In this document: piece by piece, positions 36,786 to 46,229 of the stretch | How positions within the stretch are numbered: position 1 is the first letter of the stretch | How the letters are laid out: each line of letters starts with the position of its first letter | Source of the DNA: Colwellia polaris | GTDB taxonomy: Bacteria; Pseudomonadota; Gammaproteobacteria; Enterobacterales; Alteromonadaceae | Direction: 5' to 3' | Length of the DNA stretch: 64,000 bases | NCBI RefSeq assembly: GCF_002104515.1 | Contig: NZ_NBOE01000010.1 | Location: 62,001-126,000 of the forward strand | Position numbers and translations under genes: made by a program | Notes under the pieces: model-generated | Told to the model about the DNA's origin: nothing | Seen by the model: only the letters and a program-made list of their open reading frames with translations | Database searches by the model: none

Positions 36786-37391
36786 TTACCAGTCGATACC
36801 TTTTTGTGCTTTTATACCGTTATCAAAGGCATGTTTAAGCGGTTGAACCTCGCTAACGGTATCGGCAAGCTCAATAATGCTGCGATGACATGCGCGACCG
36901 GTAATAATGACATGCTGCATAGCTGGGCGGTTTACTATGGCTTCAATAACTTCGTCTAAATCAAGGTATTTGTATGACAGCATATAAGTTAACTCATCAA
37001 GCAAAACCACATCAACGCTTTCATCTTGTAACAATCGTTTAGCTTCTTGCCAAACTTTTGTGGCGGCGGCAATATCTTTAGATTTATCTTGTGTGTCCCA
37101 AGTAAAGCCGGTTGCCATGACATGAAATTCAACACCATTATTTTCTAAAAGATTACGTTCACCACAGGCCCAATCGCCTTTAATAAACTGTAATGCCGCT
37201 GCTTTATAACCATGACCTACGGCGCGCGCTAACGTACCAAATCCTGAGGTAGACTTACCTTTACCATTGCCGGTAATTACAATTAATAAACCACGCTCTT
37301 CTTGAGCTGAATCAATGCGAGCATCAACTTTTTCTTTAATACGTTGCATACGAGCTTGGTGTTTTTGTGTTTTATCTGTTTCTGTTGTCAT
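36786..37391 (-). CDS. cobO: cob(I)yrinic acid a,c-diamide adenosyltransferase
   Basis: A 201-residue enzyme (BtuR/CobO type) that puts the 5'-deoxyadenosyl group on corrinoids. VITGNGKGKSTSGFGTLAR is its P-loop; GVEFHVMATGFTWDTQDK and VDVVLLDELTYMLSYKYLD are family signatures. The gene is 5 bp after btuC and 41 bp before btuF, so imported B12 is turned into coenzyme form by the same operon. Confidence 0.95.
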   Translation of the reverse strand: MTTETDKTQKHQARMQRIKEKVDARIDSAQEERGLLIVITGNGKGKSTSGFGTLARAVGHGYKAAALQFIKGDWACGERNLLENNGVEFHVMATGFTWDTQDKSKDIAAATKVWQEAKRLLQDESVDVVLLDELTYMLSYKYLDLDEVIEAIVNRPAMQHVIITGRACHRSIIELADTVSEVQPLKHAFDNGIKAQKGIDW

Positions 37392-37396
37392 GAGAG

Positions 37397-38428
37397 TTAT
37401 CCTGTTTTACGCGTGCGATACATAATCGCTAAAAAGAAAATACTGCCGATGGCTGAGGTAATGATACCAATGGGGATTTCAACATTACTGAACGCACTGC
37501 GTGCTGCAACATCAACCCAAACTAAAAAACAGCCGCCAACCAGTGCTGAACCAATAATGAGTGGCATAGTTGTAACGCCAACTAATTGTCTAACAATATG
37601 TGGGATCATCAAGCCTACAAAACCAATGCCGCCGCAGTAAGCTACTATTGTTGCGGTAACTGCCGCACACAAAGCTAATAATATTAAACGGAGTTTATCA
37701 ATGTTTACACCAAGGCTTGCTGCGCTTTCATCGCCAAGTAATAAAGCGTCAATTTGTCGATGTAAGGCAAAAATAGTTAACAAGGTGATCAGCACAATAG
37801 CGCCAATCAAATAAAAGTGAAACATTTCAACGCGCGCTAAGCTACCCATAAGCCAAAAAATAACACGATTGGTAGCAAAAGGATCGCCAAGATAAAGAAT
37901 AAAGTGACTGATTGAGCCTAACATGAAAGAAACGGCAACACCTGTAAGTAGGAGGTGATTCATATTACGTAATAAAGTTGCTATACCAAAAACAATGACG
38001 ACGGAAAACAACGCACCAAGAAATGCCGCTAGCGGTAAGGCAAGAGATTGTTGATCATTAAAGGCAAATGTAGCAATAGTTGCGCCTAAGCCAGCGCCCG
38101 AAATTATGCCAAATAAATAGGGATCGGCGAGTGGATTGCGTGTTACATTTTGCAAAATAGCACCTGCACAAGCTAAGCCCATGCCGGCAACTAAGCCGAC
38201 TAAAACGCGTGGAATACGAATTTGCCAAATTACCATGTCGTGTATAGGTGACATACATTCATACATAACACATTGAAGTATATCGTCACCAGTTATGTTT
38301 GCCGGTCCAAAGGTAATTGACATAATAATTGAGAGGAAAGTAAAAATAATTAAGCCTGAAAATACCCAAGAGTTTTTACTTTTTATTGCACTAACAGAAC
38401 GTAGAATATTACCTAGATTAGCATTCAA
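37397..38428 (-). CDS. btuC: cobalamin ABC transporter permease
   Basis: A 343-residue FecCD-type permease with about ten transmembrane helices. IRIPRVLVGLVAGMGLACAGAILQNVTRNPLADPYLFGIISGAGLG is the signature near the first coupling region, and GGIGFVGLMIPHIVRQLVG lies near the end. The start is TTG at 38428, overlapping the btuD stop as TTGA, so translation is coupled. It forms the membrane channel of the B12 importer with BtuD. Confidence 0.94.
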   Translation of the reverse strand: MNANLGNILRSVSAIKSKNSWVFSGLIIFTFLSIIMSITFGPANITGDDILQCVMYECMSPIHDMVIWQIRIPRVLVGLVAGMGLACAGAILQNVTRNPLADPYLFGIISGAGLGATIATFAFNDQQSLALPLAAFLGALFSVVIVFGIATLLRNMNHLLLTGVAVSFMLGSISHFILYLGDPFATNRVIFWLMGSLARVEMFHFYLIGAIVLITLLTIFALHRQIDALLLGDESAASLGVNIDKLRLILLALCAAVTATIVAYCGGIGFVGLMIPHIVRQLVGVTTMPLIIGSALVGGCFLVWVDVAARSAFSNVEIPIGIITSAIGSIFFLAIMYRTRKTG

Positions 38429-39267
38429 GACAATTCACCTTCATGGTTAGCCGAGTTATCGGGTTTATTAGCCAACGGTATATTGCTTGCAGTTTGTGAA
38501 GCTGGATAAAAATATACTCGAGGTACTCCACAATGTTGCGCGTCGTCTCGATAGCAAGGTAAGCCAAAAACTTTGGTGAGTAATTCAGGCTTTAATACTT
38601 TATCTACGCTGTTGTCACTAACTAATTGGCCTTTATCTAACAAAAGCAACCTATTACAGTAATGGGCAGCCAGGTTAAGGTCATGTATTGTCATAATAAC
38701 CGTAATGTTTAACGCCTTAACTAATTGTAATATTTGATGTTGATAGTAAATATCTAAATGATTAGTTGGTTCATCTAGAACTAATACTTTTGCTTTTTGC
38801 ACTAAGGCTTTGGCAATTAAAACCCGTTGTTGTTCACCACCCGATAAGGTATTGAAAAACTTAGCTTGGCTGTTGGCTAAACCCACTTTTTCAAGCGCGC
38901 TAATAATATTTTTTTTATCAGTGTCGCTGTCGCGAGCAAATAGGGTTTTATAGGGTAACAAGCCCATGCGAACCACGTCATAAACTTTTAAATCAAATAT
39001 AGGTGGGGAATTTTGCACCACTAAAGCGAATGTTTGTGCTAATTCATTAGGCTTGTATTGAGACAGAGCCTTATTTTTTAGCTTGATAGTACCTTGCCAA
39101 TTCTTGTAATGGTTTAATAAGCACTTTAATAAGGTTGTTTTACCTGCGCCATTAGGGCCGATAATGCCAATAATATCGCCGCTATTAACGTCAAATGAAA
39201 TGTTCTTGATAATAACTTGTTTATCAACAGACCAAGATAATGATGCCACACTGAGTAATTTTGCCAT
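38425..39267 (-). CDS. btuD: cobalamin ABC transporter ATP-binding protein
   Basis: A 280-residue ABC ATPase. Walker A GPNGAGKTT (about residues 37-45), Q-loop VVQNSPP, signature LSGGEQQRVLIAKAL, Walker B VLVLDEPTNHLD and the H-loop TIHDLN are all seen. The C-terminus is somewhat longer than usual (last 30 residues low in conservation). It is the first gene of the B12 operon; its leader holds a cobalamin riboswitch. Confidence 0.94.
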   Translation of the reverse strand: MAKLLSVASLSWSVDKQVIIKNISFDVNSGDIIGIIGPNGAGKTTLLKCLLNHYKNWQGTIKLKNKALSQYKPNELAQTFALVVQNSPPIFDLKVYDVVRMGLLPYKTLFARDSDTDKKNIISALEKVGLANSQAKFFNTLSGGEQQRVLIAKALVQKAKVLVLDEPTNHLDIYYQHQILQLVKALNITVIMTIHDLNLAAHYCNRLLLLDKGQLVSDNSVDKVLKPELLTKVFGLPCYRDDAQHCGVPRVYFYPASQTASNIPLANKPDNSANHEGELS

Positions 39268-39434
39268 TACAAGCAGCCCTGAGTGTTAATAACTAAGGCG
39301 GTGCTTTTTAACATACTGTAAAAGTAGAGTATTTTCATTACTGCCTAAAAGTGATACCAAATTGATGAATTTAAATAAATATTAAATTAATTAAGGCGCG
39401 ACAATAATAGGAAACAAGTGTCTTGTAGACAGTG

Positions 39435-39624
39435 TAACTCACGTGTATTCCCGCACGGTGTTATTAGTTTTATTCAAATAGTGTTATTTAAACATGTTGA
39501 TACTAGGTGTCCTGACTTATAACTTTTAAAGAAAAGTTACTTACAGTTGCGGGTACAGTCACGGCATTAAACCGTGTTCCCTATAAATTAGCCAAAAGTA
39601 ATTAGCATGCTTGGCTAAAGTATC
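39435..39624 (-). promoter_or_regulatory. cobalamin riboswitch in the btuD leader
   Basis: On the minus strand: P1 arms GATACT (39624-39619) and AGTATC (39504-39499); hairpin TTAGCCAA/TTGGCTAA; GGGAACACGG with its paired CCGTGACTG; CCCGCAACTGT; and the B12 box AAGTCAGGACACCTAG (39519-39504). Downstream, P13 (39464-39435) has loop CGGGAATA, and TGCGGG there can pair with CCCGCA of the L5 loop: the kissing contact of this riboswitch class. The transcript then runs about 170 nt to btuD. High B12 should repress the importer. The rest of the gap (39625-39700) probably holds the promoter. Confidence 0.93.
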
Positions 39625-39702
39625 GTTTGTTAAGCGGGAGATTTTACGGTTAAGTACAGCGCTTTACAATGAAAACCTGTGACTGTCTTGAGTTGAGATA
39701 AA

Positions 39703-39731
39703 TTTAATAAAAAAGGAGCCGAAGCTCCTTT
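39703..39731 (-). terminator. rho-independent terminator after the M13 peptidase
   Basis: AAAGGAGC and GCTCCTTT pair around CGAA; on the minus strand TTTTTTATT follows. It lies 40 bp past the peptidase stop. Confidence 0.85.
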
Positions 39732-39770
39732 CAATTTATCGTGTTAAGTTATGGTATAAATTAAGCGATA

Positions 39771-41837
39771 TTACCAAATTTTAACGCGATTCTCAGGTGC
39801 AATATACATAGCGTCACCTTCTTTAACATCAAAGGCACGATAGAACTCAGGCATGTTTGATAAAGAACCTAAAGCACGGAACTCAGCAGGAGAGTGTGGG
39901 TCGGTGGCAACACGGTTACGTAAAGACTTTTCAACCATTTTTCCACGCCATACTTGCGCAAAGCCCATAAAGAAACGTTGATCACCCGTTAAACCATCGA
40001 TTACTGGCGCTGGTTTGCCATTTAATGAGGCTTTGTAGGCTTTATAAGCAATAGAAACCCCAGATAAATCACCAATGTTTTCGCCTAAAGTAAGTTCACC
40101 GTTAACGTTTAAGTCGTCAAATACCGCATAATTATTGTATTGAGCTACTAAGTTGTCTGTGCGTACTTTAAAGGCTGCTAAATCATCTTCAGTCCACCAA
40201 TTACGCATATTGCCGTCACCATCATATTTACTGCCTTGGTCGTCGAAGCCGTGGCCCATTTCATGACCAATAACTGCGCCAATACCGCCGTAGTTTACTG
40301 CATCATCTGCAGCTAAGTTAAAAAATGGTGGTTGTAAAATAGCCGCTGGAAATACAATTTCATTTTTGGTTGGGTTGTAGTATGCATTGACGGTTTGTGG
40401 TGTCATGCCCCATTCTTGACGATCAATTGGGCCGCCTAGTTTAGCCACTTCTTTATTATGAGCCACAGTACCAGAGCGAATTTTGTTGCCGACTAAGTCG
40501 TCACTTTTGATAACTAATGCAGAGTAATCTTCCCATTTGTCTGGGTAACCTATTTTAGGATCAAAGCTAGCTAACTTAACATGAGCTGCTTTTTTAGTGG
40601 CGTCTGACATCCACTCAAGATCATCAATACTAGCGCCGTATGCACCACGCAAGTTTTCAACTAACTCTGTCATACGCACTTTCGCTTCAGGCTTAAAGTG
40701 GCGGCCAACATAAACTTTACCAATAACTTCACCTAAGTTGCTATTTACCACGGCAACACCGCGTTTCCATGCTGGACGTTGCTCTTCACGACCACTTAAT
40801 TGCTTTGAGTAAAAGTCAAAGTTCTCATCATTCAAGGCCGTGGTAAGTGAATTAGCAAAATTACTTAGTGTGTGAAAAGTTAAGTAAGTTTGCCAATCGG
40901 CTAAAGAAGTTGCTGCGAAAGTTTCACCAAAACCTTTAACAAACGAAGGTTGGTTAATAATAAGATCTTTTTGAGCAGGAACACCTTGTGCTTCAAGAAA
41001 TGCAGTCCAGTTAAAGGCATCAGTAACTGTGTTTAACTCGCTAACGTTAAATTTGTTATAACGCTTGGTGCTATCTCGAGATTCAACTTTTGTCCAGTGA
41101 AAACCGGCTAACTTTGTTTCAAGCGCCATAATAGTTTGTGCCGCTGCTTTACCATCTTTTAAACCAGCTAAGTTGAACATGTTTTCAATGTGAGCAACAT
41201 AACCTGCACGCAATTGTTTAAAGCGCTCTGTATCGTTGAAATAGTAGTCTTTATCAGGTAAGCCTAGACCGTTCTGCCAGACATGAGTGGCGTAGCGAGT
41301 TGAATCTTTAGCATCTACACTGATGTAAAATGCTAAAGGGGTATTTATACCAATTTTTTGATTTTCACCAAAAAATGTCGCTAGTTCAGTTTTATTTTTA
41401 AGGTTATTGATTTGATCAAATATTGGTTGAATTGGCGCAGTGCCTAAAGCATTGCGGGCTTCTTCATCCATAAATGAACGAAATAAGTCAGCAACTTTTT
41501 GCTCATCGCTGCCCATTTTCAAGTTTTTAGTAGCGGCTAACTCTTCAATAATGGCTTTTACGCTATCGTCGGCTTCATCGCGTAAGTCGTAAAATGAACC
41601 AATTGAAGTTTTGTCACCAGGAATTTCATGTTTATTTAACCAGGCACCATTAACGTAGCGGTAAAAGTTATCTTGTGGACGAACAGAAAGGTCCATATTA
41701 GCTTTATCTATACCAGAGGCTAATGCCGTTTTTTGCATTACTGGGGCTGCAACTTCTGCTTTTGGAGAGGTGGTTTCATTACAACCAGCAATGAACAGTA
41801 AAGATGTGCAAACGGCACTTGTTAATATTTTCTTCAT
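39771..41837 (-). CDS. M13 family (neprilysin-like) metallopeptidase, lipoprotein
   Basis: A 688-residue zinc peptidase. The N-terminus has a lipoprotein signal (LLFIAGC, cysteine about residue 19), so it should be anchored to a membrane on the periplasmic or outer face. The zinc site VIGHEMGHGFDDQG and the downstream ligand glutamate in GENIGDLSG are present, as are NAYYNPTKNEIVFPAAILQPPFF and the C-terminal RVKIW. It resembles PepO. It probably degrades peptides in the periplasm. It is monocistronic with a terminator behind it. Confidence 0.94.
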   Translation of the reverse strand: MKKILTSAVCTSLLFIAGCNETTSPKAEVAAPVMQKTALASGIDKANMDLSVRPQDNFYRYVNGAWLNKHEIPGDKTSIGSFYDLRDEADDSVKAIIEELAATKNLKMGSDEQKVADLFRSFMDEEARNALGTAPIQPIFDQINNLKNKTELATFFGENQKIGINTPLAFYISVDAKDSTRYATHVWQNGLGLPDKDYYFNDTERFKQLRAGYVAHIENMFNLAGLKDGKAAAQTIMALETKLAGFHWTKVESRDSTKRYNKFNVSELNTVTDAFNWTAFLEAQGVPAQKDLIINQPSFVKGFGETFAATSLADWQTYLTFHTLSNFANSLTTALNDENFDFYSKQLSGREEQRPAWKRGVAVVNSNLGEVIGKVYVGRHFKPEAKVRMTELVENLRGAYGASIDDLEWMSDATKKAAHVKLASFDPKIGYPDKWEDYSALVIKSDDLVGNKIRSGTVAHNKEVAKLGGPIDRQEWGMTPQTVNAYYNPTKNEIVFPAAILQPPFFNLAADDAVNYGGIGAVIGHEMGHGFDDQGSKYDGDGNMRNWWTEDDLAAFKVRTDNLVAQYNNYAVFDDLNVNGELTLGENIGDLSGVSIAYKAYKASLNGKPAPVIDGLTGDQRFFMGFAQVWRGKMVEKSLRNRVATDPHSPAEFRALGSLSNMPEFYRAFDVKEGDAMYIAPENRVKIW

Positions 41838-42222
41838 TCAATACTCACTATTTAATTGGTAAGAATGCTCAGAATGTTGCCGAGCTTTTATGTAAAGTAG
41901 GCGATATTAAAGGCTATTAAGCTGATATGCTAGATTAAATTTGTTATTTTTTAACAAGTTGTTAACTTGTAATGTAGTTTTAAATTTACAGCGACAAATA
42001 AATATGAGTCTCTGAGATCTATTACTTCATTATTTTGTGTCGGCTCTTTGCTATTTTGTCGTCGTTTTTTATCTCTAGCGAAAGCCAAAAACTTTTATTT
42101 AGGACGTATTTATCTAAAAGACAGAAAGTTACTAAAGTCAGCAGATATATTTTAAAGAGCTGTGTTATTATTTTAGGCTAATAGTTTGGGTATTATTGCC
42201 ATTATCAATTAAGAAAGAGTTC
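41838..42222. other. divergent intergenic region, M13 peptidase / lolC
   Basis: 385 bp with no gene. One near-operator element, ACAAGTTGTTAACTTGT (41954-41970), has perfect 7-bp arms with a 3-base spacer. Promoters for both flanking genes must lie here, but I cannot fix them with confidence. Confidence 0.45.
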
Positions 42223-43443
42223 ATGTTTCAGCCAGTTAGTGTTTATATCGGCTTAAAATATAGTCGTAGCAGCCAAGGAAAAGGATTTGTCTCCTTTATT
42301 ACATTTTTCTCCATTATTGGCATTGTGCTAGGTGTTGCTTCTTTGATCACCGTGGTTTCTGTTATGGATGGCTTAGAGCAGGAGCAAAAAAGGCGTGTGT
42401 TGGGGTTAGTGCCGCATGTATTAATGTCAACAGATCAAAAGCATATCGATAATTGGCGCGACTTACAGCGCGATATAGTTACCTTGCCTGAGGTCATTCA
42501 AGTAACCCCCTTTCAAGAAAGCGAAGCATTAATTCAGTCTAAAACCGCATTACAAGGTGTTTTAGTACATGGCATTATGCCTGAGTTTGAACAGCATAAT
42601 ATTATTAACAGCTCCATGGAATATGGCCAACTATCGAAGCTAGATACGCAGCCCTTTAGTATAGTTTTGGGGCAAGCATTAGCCCGAAAGTTAAATGTTA
42701 GTTTAGGCAATACTGTGCGACTAACCTTACCGAATAAAACTATATTTACTCCTATGGGGCGGGTACCTGTTCATCGTACTTTTACCGTGGTTGGTATTTT
42801 TAATGTCGGCTCGCAAGTAGATGAAGCCATGGTTTTTATTGAAATTAAAGATGGTGCTAAGTTGCATCGAAATAAAAGTGATGGAGTCAACCAACTGAGA
42901 CTTTATTTAGATGATGCCTTTAAAGCTGAACATCTAATATCGCAGTTATCGCTAAAGTATCCGAACTTTAAATTTGTCAGCTGGCAAGAAAGTCAGGGCG
43001 CTTTATTTGCCGCGGTGAGTATGGAAAAAAACATGATGTGGCTGATGCTCAGTCTTATTATTGCCGTTGCTGCTTTTAATATTGTTTCTGCCCTTGTGAT
43101 GGTGGTTATTGATAAACAAGGCGAGATCAGTATTTTACAAACCTTAGGCTTAGACCGAAGTGGCATTGTTAAAATATTTATCACCCAAGGATTAACAAAC
43201 GGCATTTTTGGCGTTATTTTGGGCGTAACACTCGGCGTAATATTAACCTTAAATTTAAATACCTTATTTAGCTTGTTGGGTGTCAACCTCTTGGGTGCAG
43301 GACAAGAACTACCTGTGGCAATAAACCCAATGGATATATTAATTATAGTTTCCTCTGCGCTGGTTATGAGCTTTTTAGCCACCCTTTATCCTGCTTATCG
43401 CGCGGCACAAACACAGCCTGCAGAGGTGCTTAGAAATGAATAG
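42223..43443 (+). CDS. lolC: lipoprotein-releasing ABC transporter permease LolC
   Basis: A 406-residue permease that with LolD and LolE lifts outer-membrane lipoproteins out of the inner membrane and hands them to LolA. Seen: [22 protein letters not shown] at the start, a helix near residues 25-45, a large periplasmic domain, and three C-terminal helices ending in [18 protein letters not shown], the MacB/LolC signature. I took the ATG at 42223 (GAAAGAG upstream); a frame 9 codons longer has no site. Its last 8 bases overlap lolD. Confidence 0.93.
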   Translation: MFQPVSVYIGLKYSRSSQGKGFVSFITFFSIIGIVLGVASLITVVSVMDGLEQEQKRRVLGLVPHVLMSTDQKHIDNWRDLQRDIVTLPEVIQVTPFQESEALIQSKTALQGVLVHGIMPEFEQHNIINSSMEYGQLSKLDTQPFSIVLGQALARKLNVSLGNTVRLTLPNKTIFTPMGRVPVHRTFTVVGIFNVGSQVDEAMVFIEIKDGAKLHRNKSDGVNQLRLYLDDAFKAEHLISQLSLKYPNFKFVSWQESQGALFAAVSMEKNMMWLMLSLIIAVAAFNIVSALVMVVIDKQGEISILQTLGLDRSGIVKIFITQGLTNGIFGVILGVTLGVILTLNLNTLFSLLGVNLLGAGQELPVAINPMDILIIVSSALVMSFLATLYPAYRAAQTQPAEVLRNE

Positions 43444-44278
43444 TAAAATGGACAATGAATTGAATAGCGAATTGAATAGCGAGTTGAACAGTGAATTGAA
43501 TAGTGAGTTGAATGACCAGATGAATAAAAACCACAATCAAGTTTCACAACAATCTGAGCTTGCACTCGGGCTGGAGTGTCGCCAACTCAGTAAATCTTAC
43601 CAACAAGGTCCTGAAACGACCCAAGTATTATCCAATCTAAATTTAGCAGTTAAAGCCGGAGAGTTGGTTGCAATTGTTGGCAGTTCGGGCTGTGGTAAGA
43701 GTACTTTTTTGCATTTAGCTGGCGCTTTAGATACCCCAAGTTCAGGCGAAGTTTTTATTAACGGTGTTAATATTCATCAGTTGTCTGAAAAGCAGCGAGC
43801 GAAATTTAGAAATCAACACATTGGCTTTATTTATCAGTTTCATCATTTAATGATGGAGTTTAGCGCCGAAGAGAATGTGGCAATGCCGTTGTTAATTCGA
43901 GGTGATAAACCAAAAGTTGCTAGGCAGCTTGCAAAAGAAATGCTTGAGCAGGTTGGTTTAGCACATCGTAGTCACCATAGACCGTCTGAGCTTTCAGGGG
44001 GCGAACGTCAGCGTGTTGCTATAGCCAGAGCGTTAGTGACAAAACCTTCACTTATACTGGCTGATGAGCCAACAGGAAATCTAGATTTTGATACGGCAGA
44101 ACAAATTTATCAGTTGCTGCAAGCGTTAAACCGCACAGTAAATACGAGCTTTGTTATTGTAACTCATGACTTAACTTTGGCTGCCAAAATGGACCGCCAG
44201 TTAACGTTAGATCATGGTCATTTAAAGCTGCTTGAAAATACCCAGAACACGAACAGTAAAAAAGATGGAGATACTTAG
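43436..44278 (+). CDS. lolD: lipoprotein-releasing ABC transporter ATPase LolD, with repeat-built N-terminal extension
   Basis: A 280-residue ABC ATPase, about 45 residues longer than typical LolD (about 233). The extra N-terminus (residues 1-40) is made of the unit ELNS repeated four times plus a variant, encoded by a 12-bp tandem repeat, and is rich in asparagine and glutamate. The core has Walker [32 protein letters not shown], signature [15 protein letters not shown] and Walker [19 protein letters not shown] precedes this ATG, so the extension is likely translated; a later Met could also start. It powers LolCE. Confidence 0.92.
   Translation: MNSKMDNELNSELNSELNSELNSELNDQMNKNHNQVSQQSELALGLECRQLSKSYQQGPETTQVLSNLNLAVKAGELVAIVGSSGCGKSTFLHLAGALDTPSSGEVFINGVNIHQLSEKQRAKFRNQHIGFIYQFHHLMMEFSAEENVAMPLLIRGDKPKVARQLAKEMLEQVGLAHRSHHRPSELSGGERQRVAIARALVTKPSLILADEPTGNLDFDTAEQIYQLLQALNRTVNTSFVIVTHDLTLAAKMDRQLTLDHGHLKLLENTQNTNSKKDGDT
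43457..43516 (+). repeat. five-unit 12-bp tandem repeat inside lolD
   Basis: GAATTGAATAGC twice, then GAGTTGAACAGT, GAATTGAATAGT and GAGTTGAATGAC. All are in frame with lolD, encoding ELNS units, so repeat number can change without frameshift. Confidence 0.92.
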
Positions 44279-45544
44279 GTGCGAAAACCATTAAGTGTTT
44301 TTATTGGCTTACGCTATGTGCGAAGTCGTCATAGCAAGGGTTTTTCTTCTTTTATTTCAGCTTCTTCAACTATAGGTATTGTTATTGGTGTAATGGTGTT
44401 GATTGTTGTGTTATCGGCAATGAATGGTTTTGAACGCGCTTTAGCGACACATTTATTATCGATTGTACCTCATGCTGAAGTGTTGACTGTTAATGAACCA
44501 ATAAATAAATGGCCTAAAAATGTTGCGCTGATTCAGCAAAACTCTAATGTTATTGCCGCCGCGCCTTTTATAAAAACACAGGGCATGATGCAAAAGTCGG
44601 CAGCGTTAAAAGGCGTAGAAATACGTGGTGTTGACGTAGCATTAGAACAACAAGTTTCAGCAATATCTCGTTATATAATTGCCGGTAGTTGGCAAGATTT
44701 ATCACTTGAAAATGGCGTTGTGATTGGCGCAGGTGTTGCTCGTAAACTTGCAGTAGAAGTAGGTGATAAGGTTCAGTTACTATTACCTCCTGCAACGTTA
44801 AGTCATCAACAAACGAGTAAAAATCAGCAATTTCCAGTACCAGTTACTCAGCAAGCGACTATTGTTGGGGTGTTTAAATTTGGCGGTACTATTGACGATA
44901 CACAAGTCTTTATTAATTTGGCTAAAGCAGGTGAGTTACTGGGTTATAAAGCAGATGAAGTACAAGGAATACGTTTAAAAGTAGACGATGTTTTTGCCGC
45001 GCCAAGTATTATTCGACAGGTAGCATACAATTTTGATTTTTATGTTTATATGTTGGATTGGACACGTAGCCACGGGCATTTATTTAACGATATTCAGCTC
45101 GTGCGTTTAGTGATGTTTATCGTTTTAGTTTTGGTGATTGCAGTAGCCAGTTTTAACATAGTGTCGACACTTATTATGGCTGTAAACGAGAAGAAATCTG
45201 ACATTGCTATATTAAAAACCATGGGGGCAAAATCGAGCACCATTATGGCTAGTTTTATGTTTCAGGGGTTAATGAATGGCATTGTTGGTTGTGCGCTAGG
45301 TGCCGCTTTAGGGATTTTAATCTCGCTTAATCTAACCGATATTATCCGTGCGATAGAAGCAACGTTATCTGTAGAGTTTTTATCGGCTGATGTATATTTT
45401 ATTGATTTTTTACCGACATTACTGCGAGAGCAAGATGTAATTAATACGGTTGTTACCGCATTAATGATGAGTTTACTTGCAACTATTTACCCAGCATGGC
45501 GGGCGACAAAAGTTGAGCCGGCTAAAGTGTTAGGGCAAGCTTAA
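44279..45544 (+). CDS. lolE: lipoprotein-releasing ABC transporter permease LolE
   Basis: A 421-residue permease paralogous to LolC and adjacent to LolD. SVFIGLRYVRSRHSKGFSSFISASSTIGIVIGV starts the chain, and YPAWRATKVEPAKVLGQA ends it. Four transmembrane helices flank one periplasmic domain. It starts with GTG directly after the lolD stop (TAG GTG). LolE is the lipoprotein-contacting partner in the complex. A terminator follows at 45626-45654. Confidence 0.93.
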   Translation: MRKPLSVFIGLRYVRSRHSKGFSSFISASSTIGIVIGVMVLIVVLSAMNGFERALATHLLSIVPHAEVLTVNEPINKWPKNVALIQQNSNVIAAAPFIKTQGMMQKSAALKGVEIRGVDVALEQQVSAISRYIIAGSWQDLSLENGVVIGAGVARKLAVEVGDKVQLLLPPATLSHQQTSKNQQFPVPVTQQATIVGVFKFGGTIDDTQVFINLAKAGELLGYKADEVQGIRLKVDDVFAAPSIIRQVAYNFDFYVYMLDWTRSHGHLFNDIQLVRLVMFIVLVLVIAVASFNIVSTLIMAVNEKKSDIAILKTMGAKSSTIMASFMFQGLMNGIVGCALGAALGILISLNLTDIIRAIEATLSVEFLSADVYFIDFLPTLLREQDVINTVVTALMMSLLATIYPAWRATKVEPAKVLGQA

Positions 45545-45625
45545 AACTAAGCCGATATTATAAAAACTACATTTATAGCTTTTAAAACACGATTAATACT
45601 TTTAAAAAATCCGTTTTATAAAACA

Positions 45626-45654
45626 AAAAAATCAGACTTGTTGTCTGATTTTTT
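45626..45654. terminator. bidirectional terminator between lolE and the DUF2062 gene
   Basis: AAAAAATCAGAC and GTCTGATTTTTT form a perfect 12-bp stem with loop TTGTT; both strands have T-runs. Convergent genes end on either side. Confidence 0.92.
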
Positions 45655-45695
45655 AGTCCATTTTCATCCGTTTACGTGCTCATAGTTACTCGATA

Positions 45696-46211
45696 TTAAC
45701 GTCTACGTGCTTGACGCTTTTTCCACTCTTTTGCTACTGAATATCGCCAAATGGTATTTATTGAGATATAGCCTAAAATAGAAAATATAATGCCAAGTAC
45801 CACACAGCCTACGATAAAAGCTGGGCCAATAGTTGAAATGCTTTCTGCTAACCATTGCCAGCTTGCTTCAAAAGCAAATTGTCGAGTTGGTACACCAACA
45901 ATCCATGTGCCAACGACGTAACAAAAGTAAAAAATTGCAGGCATAGTCAAAGGGTTAGTGATCCAACAAAGCGCAATGGATAAAGGTAGGTTGGCATGTA
46001 CTATAATGGCAATGCCTGCCGCTAATATCATTTGAAATGGAACTGGCATAAAGGCAAAAAACAACCCTACAGCAAATGCTTTACTAACGGAGTTACGGTT
46101 TAAATACCACAAGTTGGCATTATGCAGTAATGCACCGAAAATTTTTAAATGTTTGTTACTTTTGATTTTTTGATGATCAGGCATCAAACGTTGAATCAAT
46201 TTTTTCGGCAT
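45696..46211 (-). CDS. DUF2062 domain protein
   Basis: A 171-residue membrane protein with a basic start (KKLIQRLMPDHQKIKSNKHL) and two to three hydrophobic segments (about 53-78, 80-100 and 125-155). VSKAFAVGLFFAFMPVPFQMILAAGIAI and CWITNPLTMPAIFYFCYVVGTWI are characteristic of DUF2062. Its role is unknown, though it commonly lies beside comEC and msbA. It is divergent from comEC across only 18 bp, so their promoters overlap. Confidence 0.85.
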   Translation of the reverse strand: MPKKLIQRLMPDHQKIKSNKHLKIFGALLHNANLWYLNRNSVSKAFAVGLFFAFMPVPFQMILAAGIAIIVHANLPLSIALCWITNPLTMPAIFYFCYVVGTWIVGVPTRQFAFEASWQWLAESISTIGPAFIVGCVVLGIIFSILGYISINTIWRYSVAKEWKKRQARRR

Positions 46212-46229
46212 AAATATACTTAACTTTAT

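Noticed and set aside
38058-38258. 66-codon frame inside btuC
   Set aside because: Different frame of a conserved permease; no start signal.
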